DNA of 64,000 bases from Silene latifolia. Taxonomy: Eukaryota; Streptophyta; Magnoliopsida; Caryophyllales; Caryophyllaceae. Positions 24,489 to 36,723 of this stretch are shown in pieces. The stretch is taken from contig NC_133537.1 in assembly GCF_048544455.1 (NCBI RefSeq), positions 313,430,238 to 313,494,237 of the forward strand, read 5' to 3'. The translations under genes were made by a program, and so were the position numbers. The notes below the pieces were generated by a model that saw only the letters and a program-made list of their open reading frames with translations, was not told the origin of the DNA and made no database searches. Numbering within the stretch: position 1 is the stretch's first letter; each line of letters starts with the position of its first letter.

Positions 24489-27229
24489 TGACATTTATGT
24501 TCTTGAAACTTTAAACTCGAGTAAAGATATCTATAACATACAATCCAAAAGACTCAAAACAAGTGATCCAAATGAATCATACATTTGGCATTGTCGATTA
24601 GGTCACATAAACGAGAAACGCATCATAAGGCTAGTGTCGACTGGAATTATTGGTCCATTTGATTTTCAATCATATGGAATATGCGAATCTTGTCTCCTTG
24701 GCAAAATGATTCATGCTCCCATTAGTGGTAAAGGGACACGAGCAAGTGATTTGTTGGGACTAATACATACCAATGTATGTGGTCCAATGAGTATCACCGC
24801 TAGGGGAAATTATGACTACTTCGTCACTTTTACCGGTGATTTAAGTAGATATGGGTATGTTTACTTAATCAAATATAAAAGTGAAACTTTTCAGAAATTT
24901 AAAGAATTTCAAAAGGAAATAGCGAACCAATTGAACAAGAAGATTAAAGCACTACGATCCGATCGTGGTGGATAATATCTTCGCAATGAATTTGATTCTC
25001 ACTTAAAAGATTGTGGTATTGTAACACAACTCACTCCAGCGGGCACACCTCAACTCAACGGTGTTGCCGAAAGGAGGAATCGAACCCTACTAGATATGGT
25101 TCGATCTATGATGAGTCAAACGGATCTACCGGATTCGTTTTGGGGTTTTGCAATTCTGAAGGCCATAAAATCTTTAAACCAATGTCATACCAAAGCTTCA
25201 GTAAGACTCCGTATGAGATATGGAAGGGAAAAGTCTCAACTTGTCATATATGAAAATTTGGGGTTGTGAAGCTTATGTTAAGAATAAATCTACCGACAAG
25301 CTAGCGCCCAAATCTGACAAGTGTTACTTTGTAGGCTATCCAAAGAATACACGTGGATATTACTTCTACAACCGTCATGAGAACAAAGTGTTTGTGGCTT
25401 ATGAGGCTGTCTTTCTAGAATTGGATTACATTTCTAGAAGACAGAGTGGGAGAAAATTTGAACTTAACGAAGTCTAAGAACCACAAACTAGAAAAGAGGT
25501 GCAAGAAGATGTTCCTTCATCTTCTAATCAAGTTATTGTTTCTTTTGAACCTAGGAGGTTAGGTAGGGTTAGTCGCCAACCCGATCGATACGTAGGCATC
25601 ATCGAGTGGGACGACGAATTGGATGTCTTACTTTTGGAAAGTGACAAACCCGCGACCTACAAAGCTGCAATTTCTAGTCCGAACTCAACTTTATGGCAAG
25701 AGGCCATGCAATCCGAAATAAAATCTATGCATGAGAACCAAGTATGGGACTTGGTTGATTTGCCTAAAGGCGTGAGACCCCTTCAGTGCAAATGGATCTT
25801 TAAGGTAAAGAATGGTATAGAAGGGCATGATGATGTCTATAAAGCAAGGCTAGTTGCGAAAGGTTTCACCCAAGTTCATGGTTTACACTATGACGAAACC
25901 TTTACCCCCGTAGCCATGCTTAGATTAATTCGGATTATGTTAGCGATTTCCGCATTTCATGATTATGAAATATGGCAAATGGATGTCAAAACCGCCTTCC
26001 TAAATGGGTATTTAGAGGAGGAAGTTTATATGACACAACCTGAGGGTTTTGTACATCCTCAAAATCCTAACATGGTATGCAAACTTAAGAGATCCATCTA
26101 TGGTCTTAAGCAAGCATCGAGAAGTTGGAATCATCGTTTTGATCATGTTATAAAAGAGAATGGTTTCACTCGAAGTGTTGAAGAACCATGTTTATACATG
26201 AAGTTTAGTGGGAGCAAGGTCATCTTTCTAATCTTGTATGTAGACGACATACTTCTCATTGGCAATGATATACCAATGCTTACTTCCGTTAAGGGGTGGC
26301 TAGGGTATCATTTTCAAATGAAAGATTTAGGAGAGGCACAACGCATATTGGGTATCCAGATCTATAGAGATAGATCTAAGAGAATATTGGCACTAAGTCA
26401 AGAGTCTTATATTGATAAGGTTATTCGACGTTTTCACATGAACGACTCTAAAAGGGGTTTTATTACAATGGGTAGTGGGGTTATATTGAGCAAGTCTCAG
26501 TTACCCACAGAACCTGAAGATGTTGAACACATGAAATTGATCCCTTATGCTTCCGCTGTTGGATCAATCATGTATGCCATGATATGCACTCGTCCCGATG
26601 TATCGTATGTTTTGAGCATGACAAGTAGATATCAAGCCAATCCAGGTGAGAGTCACTGGAAAGCCGTCAAGAATATCCTAATTAAATACATGAGAAGAAC
26701 TAAGGATTCATTCTTGGTGTTTGGAGGAGATTCCGAGCTAAGTGTGAAGGGTTACACTGATTCGAGATTTCAAACTGATAGGGATGATTTGAAATCCCAA
26801 GCTGGCTTTGTTTTCATGATTAATGGTGGGGCGGTTAGCTGGAGGAGCTTCAAAGAGTCGGTTATTGCGGATTCTACGGCGGAGGCTGAGTGCATTGCAG
26901 CATCTGAAGCTGCCAAAGAAGTCGTGTGTATTGGGCAATTTTTGGAAGGGCTAAGGACAGTTCCTACCGCCAAAGATCCTATCACGATCTTCTTTGATAA
27001 TAGTGGGGCTATCTTTCAGGCTAAAGAGCCCAAGTCTAGTAACAAGTCTAGACACGTACTTAGAAAATTTCATGTAATTAGAGATTTCATTGAAAGGAAA
27101 GAAATAGCGATTTGTATTGTTGGGACGGATGATAACATTGCTGATCCTTTAACCAAGCCTTTATCGCAGGCTAAACATGACCGACATGTTATTTCCATGG
27201 GTCTAAAACGCATGCCAACTTTGTATTAG
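24489..27229 (+). pseudogene. Copia pol (integrase, RT, RNase H), plus strand
   Basis: Carries the pre-integrase zinc site (WHCRLGHIN) and integrase, but the first catalytic Asp is changed: HTNVC where the minus copy has HTDVC. There are in-frame stops at about 24973 and 25477 and frame changes near 25200-25250. From 25499 a 576-codon frame covers the end of integrase, RT (YVDD at about 26240) and RNase H. RNase H shows TEAEY changed to AEAEC. It ends ...GLKRMPTLY like its partner. Not able to make a working integrase. Confidence 0.9.
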
Positions 27230-28007
27230 ATCATGAGATATGAAATGAAAAACTTTGTTTTTGGTTTATATATGATAATCGCATTTATCGTTTGAGTTTT
27301 TTTTATGCAAACTCATTTATTTATTACTTTGTTATATCCAAATAGGTTGTTGAGACAAATTTGAACTCTATTAAGTGAACTGGATTAACATAGTATTTAC
27401 CCCTAGTTATTTATAGGAGGTGACGTCTCGAAATGACTAGAGTGTGATTCGATTGATGGCAAGTTCAAGTGTCATAGAGTCATATGGGATGACTAGTCGA
27501 TCACATAGACAGACTGTACTCTATCGGACAGTGACCGCTTATAGAGTTCTTGAAATTCATAAAGCCCGGTCGTAGCTAGAGCTACTATAGTATTCTTATG
27601 AGTCAATTATTTTGACTAGAGACTATTCGCCCAAGTTGGCACAAGTTTCTGATTGGCTTTAATTTATACTCTACGACTGACGTAACTGAAGTCAAATGAG
27701 TGTATTTTTGGTCATGATGAACTGTGGTTATACGAAGAGAATAGTGCAATAGGAATTGTCCACCCCCTTGTCAGGGTTGTTGAAAATCTCAGGGCCACTC
27801 GAGGAGAAGTGAACTGAAAATGTGTGGCTACGCTCGTAAGGTATCTACGGTAAATAATTCCAGTAAGACAGTTGCTCTCCAGATCGAGGAAATCACTCAA
27901 GATATGATCAAATGCAAGTACGACCTGCATGACACCTTGCATTGAGTGGGAGATTGTAATAGGACAAGAGAATTGGTGACGCACACTTGTCTCGGACAAG
28001 GGGAGAT

Positions 28008-29138
28008 TGTTGAAGTATGTGTTCTCAACAATAGTGCGATCACATGTTTAAATCTCAAATTAAGAATACGTAAGGGATGATTCATTATATAGTCAACTGA
28101 TCAACATTAATCGGTAATGATTAGCTAACTAGAGTTTAACATTACTGTCGTTTGACGGTGGTGATCAGTTGATCCCTTAAGGTCACACATATAGGACAAT
28201 TCCCTTAATAGATAAGTTGATTAATTGTATGTCGATACAAGTTAATAAATTCTTTAAAATTGAACAATTCATTTGTGAGTGAGAATATTTATATCTTATT
28301 GTAATTTGATTAAATAAGATTTATTTTAGTAATTAAAAGATTTTATTACTAAAATTCGTTATTGATTATGAAACAATTAAATTAAGAATGAATAGTTAAT
28401 TATAATTACAATATGTTGTGAATTATATTAACATGACCCATTTTATTTATGTGATCAAGAATTATTAGACAATTTGTTATATGTAATTTAATTAATATAT
28501 ATAATGATATTTATTTGTTAAATATGCATTTAATTAATTAATAACATGTTACATATTACATGTGACATATTATGTGACATATGACAAATTGACAAAATAA
28601 AATGGAGATCCATTTTATCTAAAGTGGCCGAAAATGGAAGGGTATGAGGAGTTAGTGGTTTAAATGATAAAATAAACATCATCATTTCCAACTCTAGCTA
28701 GCCATGCAAACCTACATTCTTGTGAAGAACAAAAGCATAAGTGAGAAGGCCATGCATTGGCCTTCCACCCCCCTCAACCGGCTCCCCCCTTTTCTCTTAT
28801 AGAGAATTTGTTCTCTATTTTATTCATTCATGCAACATTCATTCAACTACTCACTTCATCTCTCTAAAATAGTTTTAGAAACTCTAAATTGTTCATCTAA
28901 AATTCTAATATCAATATATAAGATTACTAGTATAGTAATAAAGATATTATTAGAATTATTTTAAGGATACTAGTATATTAATCTAGTTAGTTAATATATT
29001 AACTTAAGGGTTTTGTTTTAGGTGCAACAAGAGGAGGATCTCTGTATTTGAGATTTTGGAGGATCATTCATTACACTTAAGCTCAAGAATAAACAAGGAA
29101 GATGTCCTTATTTGTGCCCTTATTTTCGAATCAAAACA
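28008..29138 (+). repeat. 3' LTR of the plus-strand Copia copy
   Basis: TGTTGAAGTATGTG ... CGAATCAAAACA, 1131 bp, preceded by the purine tract. The next bases are ATGTA; the flank of the mirror LTR is AGCTA, so the two outer flanks give no shared target duplication. Confidence 0.88.
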
Positions 29139-29344
29139 ATGTAAGAACCATTGTTTTTTTTTATTTTATTTCTTATTTAGTTATGCATGCACTAGATCTT
29201 TAGAACTCCTATTAAAATGTTAATTAGTTCATCGTTAGAAAAGTCTAATAATAGCATAGGCGTATCCAAGGGGGTGCAGTGGATACACCTGCACCCCCTG
29301 TTTCTTCAAAAATAAGTGAAAAGAATAGCGCAAATGTTTTGGTA

Positions 29345-29430
29345 ATATTTAGTTGGTGTAGTGGTTTGAGTCCCAATTTCTTTCCCCTAACCATTCAGGT
29401 TCAAATCCAACCATTAGCATTTTTTTTTTG
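29345..29430 (+). repeat. tRNA-like (SINE-like) segment inside the hAT element
   Basis: AGTTGGTGTAGTGGTTTGAG (29351-29370) resembles a pol III A box, and AGGTTCAAATCCAACC (29397-29412) fits a B box; a T run follows. It does not fold as a full tRNA, so I treat it as tRNA-derived. Confidence 0.55.
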
Positions 29431-29751
29431 GTCTTTGGGTGGTGAGATTTGCTGGCCCGTATGGCCCATATCATCAACAAAAAACGCAAGCATTAATTCC
29501 AATTTCTAGCCCATTTCATATATTCATGGCATTATTACTCCGTACAAAAACTCTTCTATAAGACCGTTCTATAGCATTTGGATGTATTCATGTATGAACC
29601 TTAAAAAATTTTATTTTCATTTAAGCAGCCTTTATTACGATATGTTTTAAGTGTTATTCTATAGATGATATAAATTGTTATGTTTTCATGTTATGGATGA
29701 CCAAGATAAATATTTTATTATTTTATTATTTGTAGTGATGATAAAATAATA

Positions 29752-29946
29752 CTCCCTCCTATTCACTCGTTTCCTCCCTCTTTCCGTTTTTATGATAGTT
29801 GAATTTTCTTCCCTTTTTCCTTTTTTGGAAGGTTTTGTGTGGTCCAAAATCAATTATATGTGGGGTACAACGTTTTGTGTGGTCTAAAATCATTTCTTAT
29901 TTCTTGTGCAAAATAAAAGGGGAAGAAATGAGTGAATAGGAGGGAG
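29752..29946. mobile_element. Stowaway-type MITE nested in the hAT element
   Basis: CTCCCTCCTATTCACTCGTTTC and the inverse GAAATGAGTGAATAGGAGGGAG with TA on both sides; 195 bp. Confidence 0.88.
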
Positions 29947-30221
29947 TATTTTCAATGATGAAAAACTTTCGTAGAAATCCGCACCCCCGTTACTAGAATC
30001 CTGGAGACGCCACTGAATAATAGGTATATGAACCTAACATCAACGTACTGTTTGCATACGACAATACAGAGACTATTTTCGGATGATCCATAATGAAAAC
30101 TCAGTTGATAATTAACAATTGGCAATTGAATCCGACTACAAAATGGACGCTGTGCAGTGTGTGTGAGCATAGTTTTAGCATCCTTTAATTGAATCTTCTT
30201 TGCTCTTTGATCAGTGTACAG

Positions 30222-31010
30222 ATGACTCATGGGGACCGGTGGACTACTTTCTTACGCTCCCTTCGATTTGTCGAGATTAATGATTTTTGTGGGTACGGAA
30301 GTCACCTGAAATTGGCTGAATATATATACATATGCCGAGGTGTTGAAAGTTATACAGCTAACGAGGATTGGGATAATGAAATGGATGGATTGATGCAGCT
30401 GTTTTCGGTTGACAGGGCTTCCACACTCTCTGAATTTACTATTTTTTTTTTTTTTTTTTTTTTTTTTTTGACAATCGGGTTAAAAGAGTTCTACAATTTA
30501 GCAAAGACGCTGCATTAATCTATGAAAGCGCTTTATTACAAATTCTAGGAACATAAGCAAAAGAAACGCAGTGAAAGTTTGCCGCTAATTCAAATGATAT
30601 CTTCAACAAAGATTCCTAATCCAATGTTTGAGTTTGAACACTTCGTAACTTGAGCAAAGAACCTGTAGACAATCGATAAAATTGTAACATGGAGGATATT
30701 GCGAGAGAGCGCCCACTTCAAGGCCTCCCTAATTGTCAAAGTTTCAAACTGCTTCAAAGATTCTCGTCCTTTCGATACGTAATTCAGACACAACCTCATT
30801 ATCAAATATGATACACCCACCCAAACCAGCAACAAGCTCTTTTGACCATGCAGCATCCACATAAATATGAGATTGTGAGCAGTTAAGAGAACCCTGGATC
30901 AAAGGAAAGATAACTCCATTCCTAAGGTTAGTCAATTCTTCCTCCAAAGGTGTTTGGAATGTTATAGACTCTGAATTTACTATTTGGATCCCCTGAAGAA
31001 TTATTTTTAG
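30222..31010 (+). pseudogene. FBD-domain exon of the split F-box gene, interrupted by a LINE
   Basis: An AG acceptor (TTGATCAGTGTACAG) is followed at 30222 by DRWTTFLRSLRFVEINDFCGYGSHLKLAEYI, the FBD domain that ends plant F-box/LRR proteins. It fits in phase to the donor at 16664. The exon is broken at 30444 by a minus-strand LINE piece bounded by 17-bp duplications; without it the frame runs ...LSEFTIWIP and stops just after 30985. The separation from the LRR exons is 13.6 kb. Confidence 0.78.
30445..30968 (-). mobile_element. 5'-truncated LINE (RNase H end), minus strand
   Basis: A T run at 30444-30469 is the poly(A) tail on the minus strand. Upstream on that strand is an RNase H segment (IYVDAAWSKELVAGLGGCIIFD, then FETLTIREALKWAL after a frame change), as carried by plant L1-type LINEs. 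A 17-bp duplication CTCTGAATTTACTATTT flanks it (30428-30444 and 30969-30985). Confidence 0.88.
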
Positions 31011-31172
31011 GAATATCTCAACTCCTATAACCTACTTCTTCTGTTATTGCTTCTATTTTTGTTTGGAATCAACTTATTCAAGGCTTATTTTTATTTATTT
31101 ACTTAACTTTAATGGTGCTGAACATATTTCTATCCCTACTCAACTTCTGCAGTTGCATCATTCAAAGGAAAA

Positions 31173-31516
31173 AAAAAAACAATCTATCCCGACTTATATG
31201 ATGAGTTTATTCAGGGTTCATTTAAGATTAAGTTCTAGAGTTGAAAAAATTTACTATTGCATAAACGGCACTTCATGCTATGTTATGGAATATTTTCCTT
31301 CACTCAGTTCATAATAAAATCAGTAGCGCAATCTATCCCGACTTATATGATGAGTTTATTCAGGGTTGTGAATCTGTGTTTTTTCACAAGGACCCAAGTG
31401 CCACAAACCAGTTTGAGCATCACGGATTCATCGACATCCATTGTCTAAGAGCTCAAAATACCGATGAATATAAAGTAGATGCGGAGGGGAAGCAAAGTCG
31501 TGTTTTTGCTAAATAG
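31173..31516 (+). pseudogene. Coding relic with 39-bp duplication, unidentified
   Basis: A 39-bp block occurs twice (31180-31218 and 31329-31367). In one frame it reads QSIPTYMMSLF, a motif of LINE reverse transcriptases. In another the second copy continues as YPDLYDEFIQGCESVFFHKDPS... to ...GKQSRVFAK and a stop at 31514-31516. I do not recognise the latter. It may be a relic of a LINE or of a host exon. Confidence 0.4.
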
Positions 31517-31856
31517 TTATCTTTGCTACTAATATCGTTACAGTTATAAAATCTACTCATACTTGCAAACAAAAGCCCATGCATATATTAATAGGCTTAT
31601 GGATTCACATCTCACAGGAATCCTTTCATCATAAACTGTTACATATTTCACAAGCGTAAAATCTGGCTAAGTGAGTTATTTACCAAATAACACAACAACA
31701 TCCTCTCCGCAAGAACCAGCAAATCACCTCTTAAAGTTCCTCACAAAAAAAACGAACAGATGTAGAACAAAGTGCATATTTGAGGAAGGATGGCAAGCAC
31801 ATATTGCGAGTCAGGCTGTCTTAAGATAAGCAATAACCAGCTGTTAACCCTTCTCA
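31517..31856 (-). other. Probable 3' UTR of the DUF789 gene
   Basis: No open frame and no repeat was recognised. The position directly after the stop codon suggests 3' UTR on the minus strand. Confidence 0.5.
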
Positions 31857-34800
31857 TCATCTCCAATAGTAGTTATGAGAGGCAAAGAACCTGTAATCTG
31901 GGTGATTTACATTAAGATGCCGGAGCCACTCGTCAGCAGCTTGCATCAGTGAGTTGGCTTTTGGAGATTCATCACCTCCATTTTGATCCCACATCGAGAT
32001 TTTGAATTTGTAACATGCCATTCCAAATATTGGCAGTGGCAAGCAGTTTGAGACTTTGCTTGGTGACGAAGTGAACTGACATTGCCATTCATGTCTCCCC
32101 TCTGCGAACAAGAGGAAACGGTTAAGCACAATTACAGAAATGACTGTGCTAAGCTTTTTCCAGTAGATAACCATGGTTACCGGATTCGGCGATTCGCTAT
32201 GAATACGTCTTTACCAATTCGCGATTCGCTCTTATAGAATGTGTGCTATACGTATTTTCAGTAAGCAAATTAACAATTCGCGATTCATAGGGTAGTGAGT
32301 GTATTCGGTAACCATGTAGAGAACGGTGAGAGACATACCACTAAAAGGAGTTGATAAGGAATGAAATGTCAAAAAGCACGAATCCAAGTTCTGGAGGGTT
32401 GGACCTGTAGGTATTCTGTAGATTGGATACCTATATTCAAACAAAAAGCCAACAGCGTCAGGGTCCTCTAGACAGTAGACACATCTTAACAACAAGGAAA
32501 TCATGCCCCAGACTGATTTACCTTATCTCACATGAAAATCAACATGTTAATTCGTTTACAATGAAGTGTACAAGTACCGTAGGAATGTTTTAAGTGTTCT
32601 ACTTGACTACATGAGGATGAGGTAATATAAAGAGTCAAACTAATATAGTTGAAATATTGACGTTATTTCAAGATATCCTATATTGAAAATTGTACCAATT
32701 ATCACATAGGCTAACGGCTACATAACCACATAGGGCATCTACTCAAAAGAATACGACTGGATTAAGGTTAAAAAGCTTACCATGCAACAGATATCCAACT
32801 TGATGATGACAGATCACAGCTCCTATAGGTATTCAGTTCTGGGAAACGAGACGCTAGTAATGATATCTGTTATATAAATTACGAGTTAGAAAGGAAAACA
32901 GCAATATGAATAACACAAACAACATAACATTACGAGCGGAAGAGCAGACCCTCTGTCCTGCCTGCTGTCCCATCACCTTCTTTTGAAATATCACACACTT
33001 CAAATAATTTACACAACTGATTTTTAATATGAGAGTGTGACGTGTCGAAAAAAGGTGGTCAGACATATAAAGCACAAATGGATAGAGGAACTGCTCCAAC
33101 GAGCAAGCAACTAACTACTAACCTTGTCAGCCAAAGGTTCCCGACTGAAAGGAGTATCATGCTCAAAATATTCGAATATAAGAACACCCGTAGAACTGGA
33201 AGACTCCCCTTCATCACTGGATGAACCATTTGAAGGTTTAACTCGTAACCCCTGTAAACTATTAAACTCGGCAACTTGCCGCGGTCTCCACACATCATGA
33301 GAGTTCAATCCTCTTTCTGCTTCACCATCACTGCTGCCATTACTGCTGGGTTCTCTGGATGACTCGTCACTCTCCTCTCCAGGCCTCCTATAATGAGACA
33401 AACCAGCAAATAAGTATCAGCAGACGTTTTTATTAGCCACAGACATAAAAAACATGTTTCCTAAACAATACAGCCAATGGGAATCATAAACAGAGAGAAC
33501 CTCCCTTATTTGAGCAAAATAAGGGATCCAACTGACACTTGAGAGAAACAGATAAACAGAAAATACAACGGAGAAAAGGAGAATGAAAGTAGTGGAAGAG
33601 AACAAAGATGCTATTATCTCCAGTCTCCACAGTAGAGGTTGGCCAAGCTTTGTCAAAACCAACAAAACTCTAGACAAGAAGCTCTTCTGGTGTTGGGACG
33701 ACATTAACTCAATTCGGGCGAATGAAGCAGTGATTGTGAAGCGAGAAAAACGGGAGAAAGTGGAAAGAAGAGAAGTCATGATAGTAAAATGAAAATCAAT
33801 AAGTGATAGATCATTTTCAAGCAGGGAAAAGCAAAAGAGAAAATATGATGAACATGTTTTGAATAAGAAATAATAAGAAATTTAAATAATCCGCAAGAGA
33901 TATAAAGATGAAAGAAATTAATAGGAAAATGCAATACAAAATGTTTGCAAAGAACAAAAAAAAAAGAGATCGAAATAAAAAAAAAAAGATTCAATATATA
34001 AACAGAAACTAATCAAATAAGACAAATTGCAAAAGTAATAAAATGCCAAAGATCTATTGGAACTCTCCTCCCATATTCTTATTTTATCTGGGCTTAGCAC
34101 TAGGCTTTACCATAAAAATATTTTGCACCCTCATAAGGGCTAATTGAAGTAATACCTAATCCAGGTAAGACACCAATCTACCGGAATAGCCAAGAGTTTG
34201 AACCTTCCCCAACACCAAGAAATAAAAAGAGACGGGCAAAAGCATCACAGGTCCACATATTAAGAAGCGAAGAGGGATGTAGACCTCTATAAGAGCCAAT
34301 TTCCTTGTCTGGTTACTTCAACATACTGCAAGGCACATGATGATAAACAATGTCTATATTTCTCATTAATGTTCAACCCAGCCAAATTACCACCCTTTAC
34401 ATTCTCCGGATGCAAACTTGCAATAGCATCAAACATACATGTTATTAATCCCAGTATAAACTGCTACCTTTTTGTCTTTAGACATATTCCTGCATCAATA
34501 ACTTCAACTGAAATTTACCATGTTGTGAATGAATCTACAGCTAGAGTCCCACTCCCCACTATGGGCCAAACACCATAACAAATCAACAAATTATAAGACA
34601 TGTCATAATTAAGTGCGCCAAAATGGTATTCATCATGATACATCCTCATCGTCCAGACTACCAATTACAGAATCCCCTCCTAGACAGTTAATCCATATAT
34701 TTTTATTAGACCCATTATACTACCATAATTAAGCTATGTCAATTGTGACCAACAGTTCAATGGAAAACTCAGAATGGGAAAATGTGGAGGAGTAACAAAG

Positions 34801-36294
34801 CCATTGCCTTCAAATCAGAGGCTAATCATAACTAAAGTACCTTGTTCGTTTTTTACTAACCATAACCTAAAGAGATGGAAATTCATTCGTTAAGCCATGC
34901 GGCAGGCATGTAAGCGAGAATGCCTGAGTAAAACAAAATGAGACCTATATACACCTAAAATCAATCATGCTTAATGTTCCTTAAGAACTGCCTAAAGATT
35001 TGGTCCGCACCATTGACACGAAACTGGAATGATAGCTAAGTATCAAAAAAGAAAGCCCCAAAATGAAAAACAAGGACAACAATAAGGAAAGCAACCTACT
35101 AAAACATAGGAGTATGAAAACAGTATCGAAAACAATAATTCAAAAGAGCTAACCTGGTTTTAGGGGAAGGCTTGGATGGGTCTATGTACAATTGAATGCC
35201 AGACAAATAAGGGACATAATACTGCACAACGGAATCGCTTCCATTTAACAAGAGGGGCACTCCAGCCCCATATGCACTCCACTCCTTAAAGGACTCCCAA
35301 AGATCACCAAGCACAAAGTACTGCCGAAACTCATCCTCCTTAGTTTGCCACCCTTTCATGCTCGTCTACATTGGAGAAATCAGTAAAACGTACGTCAACC
35401 AACAATAGACCTCACTATCCAGACATTTGTACATCCTATAAACATTACTCCTTCAACAATAACATTTCGATTTTTTTTCTACGCCACAAATTAGATGCAT
35501 AAACATTAAAATATCAGATGCAACCCTGTTCTTTCCAGCCATGTTCTTTCTGATTTATTTTAATGAACTTCAATTCATTTTTGTTCATCAGTTCAGTCCA
35601 TCTAGTCTAAAAGAACGGGGCCTAATTTTACGAATTCAATACTGATTATTACACCCTACTAAAGTTACTCATCCAACCTATCTAGTTTCTTTCTACCACC
35701 GAAATTATACCCATTAGAACTAAAATATCAGTTCAGATGCAGTATATCTGTATATAGGTCCATAATTTTCCGACTTAATTTCAGTTTAGTTCAGTTCAAT
35801 TAGTTTCAGTGTAAAACAACAGTGCCGTAATCTAACCAATTATTAAGTTGCAAAAAAAAAAAAAAAAGAAAAAATGTAGGACAGTATACCTTGGAGAAGT
35901 ACTGAGCCTGAACTGAAGGAGTAGTATACTCCAAGAACCGATCCAAATTCGTCGAATTCATCGAATTCGACAACGACGACGACGCGACACCAGTTGTCGC
36001 AATCGTCGTCCTCGTACTAACACTTGTAGCCGTCGAAACACACTCATCCAACTCCGTCCGTTGCTCCACCGCCTTCCCCTTCACCTCGGCCGTCAAAGGC
36101 CACTTTTGGCGGCGATGATTCGGCTGATTTCGATTAAACTGCTGATATTGCAGTTTCTCTTTCCGAATTACTTCTCTTTCTTCTTGTTGATGATGATTTT
36201 GACTTTGCTTCAATAATTGTTGTTGTTGTCGGCGAGCAGGTGGATTGTAAAATCGATCACCAGTCCTACTCCGACTAAACGACGCCGTCGACAT
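31857..36294 (-). CDS. DUF789 family protein
   Basis: Plant-specific family of unknown function. Six exons on the minus strand: 36294-35890, 35365-35154, 33387-33123, 32866-32781, 32430-32339, 32101-31857. All have GT-AG borders and consistent phases; 1305 bases, 434 residues. Residues 1-135 are a polar, Gln/Ser-rich, probably disordered start ending [18 protein letters not shown]. The conserved core follows: [54 protein letters not shown] (acidic Ser stretch), [65 protein letters not shown] and [20 protein letters not shown]. No lesions. No signal peptide or membrane segment. The first ATG of the open exon is used. Confidence 0.93.
32171..32318. repeat. Small foldback insertion in DUF789 intron 5
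   Basis: ATGGTTACCGGATTCGG at the left pairs with the inverse of GTATTCGGTAACCATG at the right, and CGATTCGC words recur inside. Probably a MITE; no target duplication resolved. Confidence 0.55.
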
Positions 36295-36379
36295 TTCAAT
36301 TATCCAATGATCAAATTACCCTAATCAAAATCAACACTCTAAATCGCAAAATTGGTGAATTAGATCTTGGATTTAGTTT

Positions 36380-36411
36380 TCTAGGGTTTTAGTTTCGATT
36401 TTTAGGGTTTC
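36380..36411 (-). promoter_or_regulatory. Paired telo-box motifs upstream of DUF789
   Basis: Two TAGGGTTT words (36382-36389 and 36403-36410), which read AAACCCTA on the gene strand, lie 90-115 bases before the start codon, in the likely 5' leader. Confidence 0.5.
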
Positions 36412-36723
36412 GAATTTAGGGATTTTTATAGTATTTTTTAAACTTTTCGCACTATTTTGTTGTTGTTCTGCACTGAAGAGAGTGGTACTGTGGTAGTATA
36501 GTACGAGTAATGAATGAAGTTCAGTAGGAGGCGAAACGACGCGGTGACACAAATACGACGAGGTCCACATAATTCTGTGATTCATCATTCATCATTCATC
36601 ATCATTTTGTCTTCTGATCTTTGGTTCTGATTCTGACAAGTGTCACTCTACTTGGCCACCTGGTTTAAATTGACTGTCAACTAATTACAGTGGGTCCTCT
36701 CCTAAACCGTCTTATTTTAAAAT

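Larger units (their letters stand above)
24484..29138 (+). mobile_element. Copia retrotransposon (Angela-like), plus strand, 5'-truncated
   Basis: Begins inside the end of the protease region (DIYVLETLN at about 24489), continues through pol to 27229, a 780-bp non-coding stretch, the purine tract AAGGGGAGAT (27999-28008) and one LTR (28008-29138). It is the mirror image of 18583-23240. No 5' LTR, gag or protease active site. Confidence 0.88.
29256..30015. mobile_element. Non-autonomous hAT element, 760 bp
   Basis: The ends CATAGGCGTATCCA and the inverse of GGAGACGCCACTG (CAGTGGCGTCTCC) are degenerate inverted repeats of the plant hAT type, both followed by a GGGGGTGC block. A perfect 8-bp duplication AATAATAG flanks it (29248-29255, 30016-30023). 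No transposase. Confidence 0.87.

Noticed and set aside
20741-26985. Small frames opposite the Copia RNase H
   Set aside because: Mirror-image shadows of the same region in both Copia copies.
27712-28085. Matching minus-strand frames at 27712-28085 and plus frames at 19642-20015
   Set aside because: Identical because the two LTR regions are inverted copies; non-coding LTR and purine-tract DNA.
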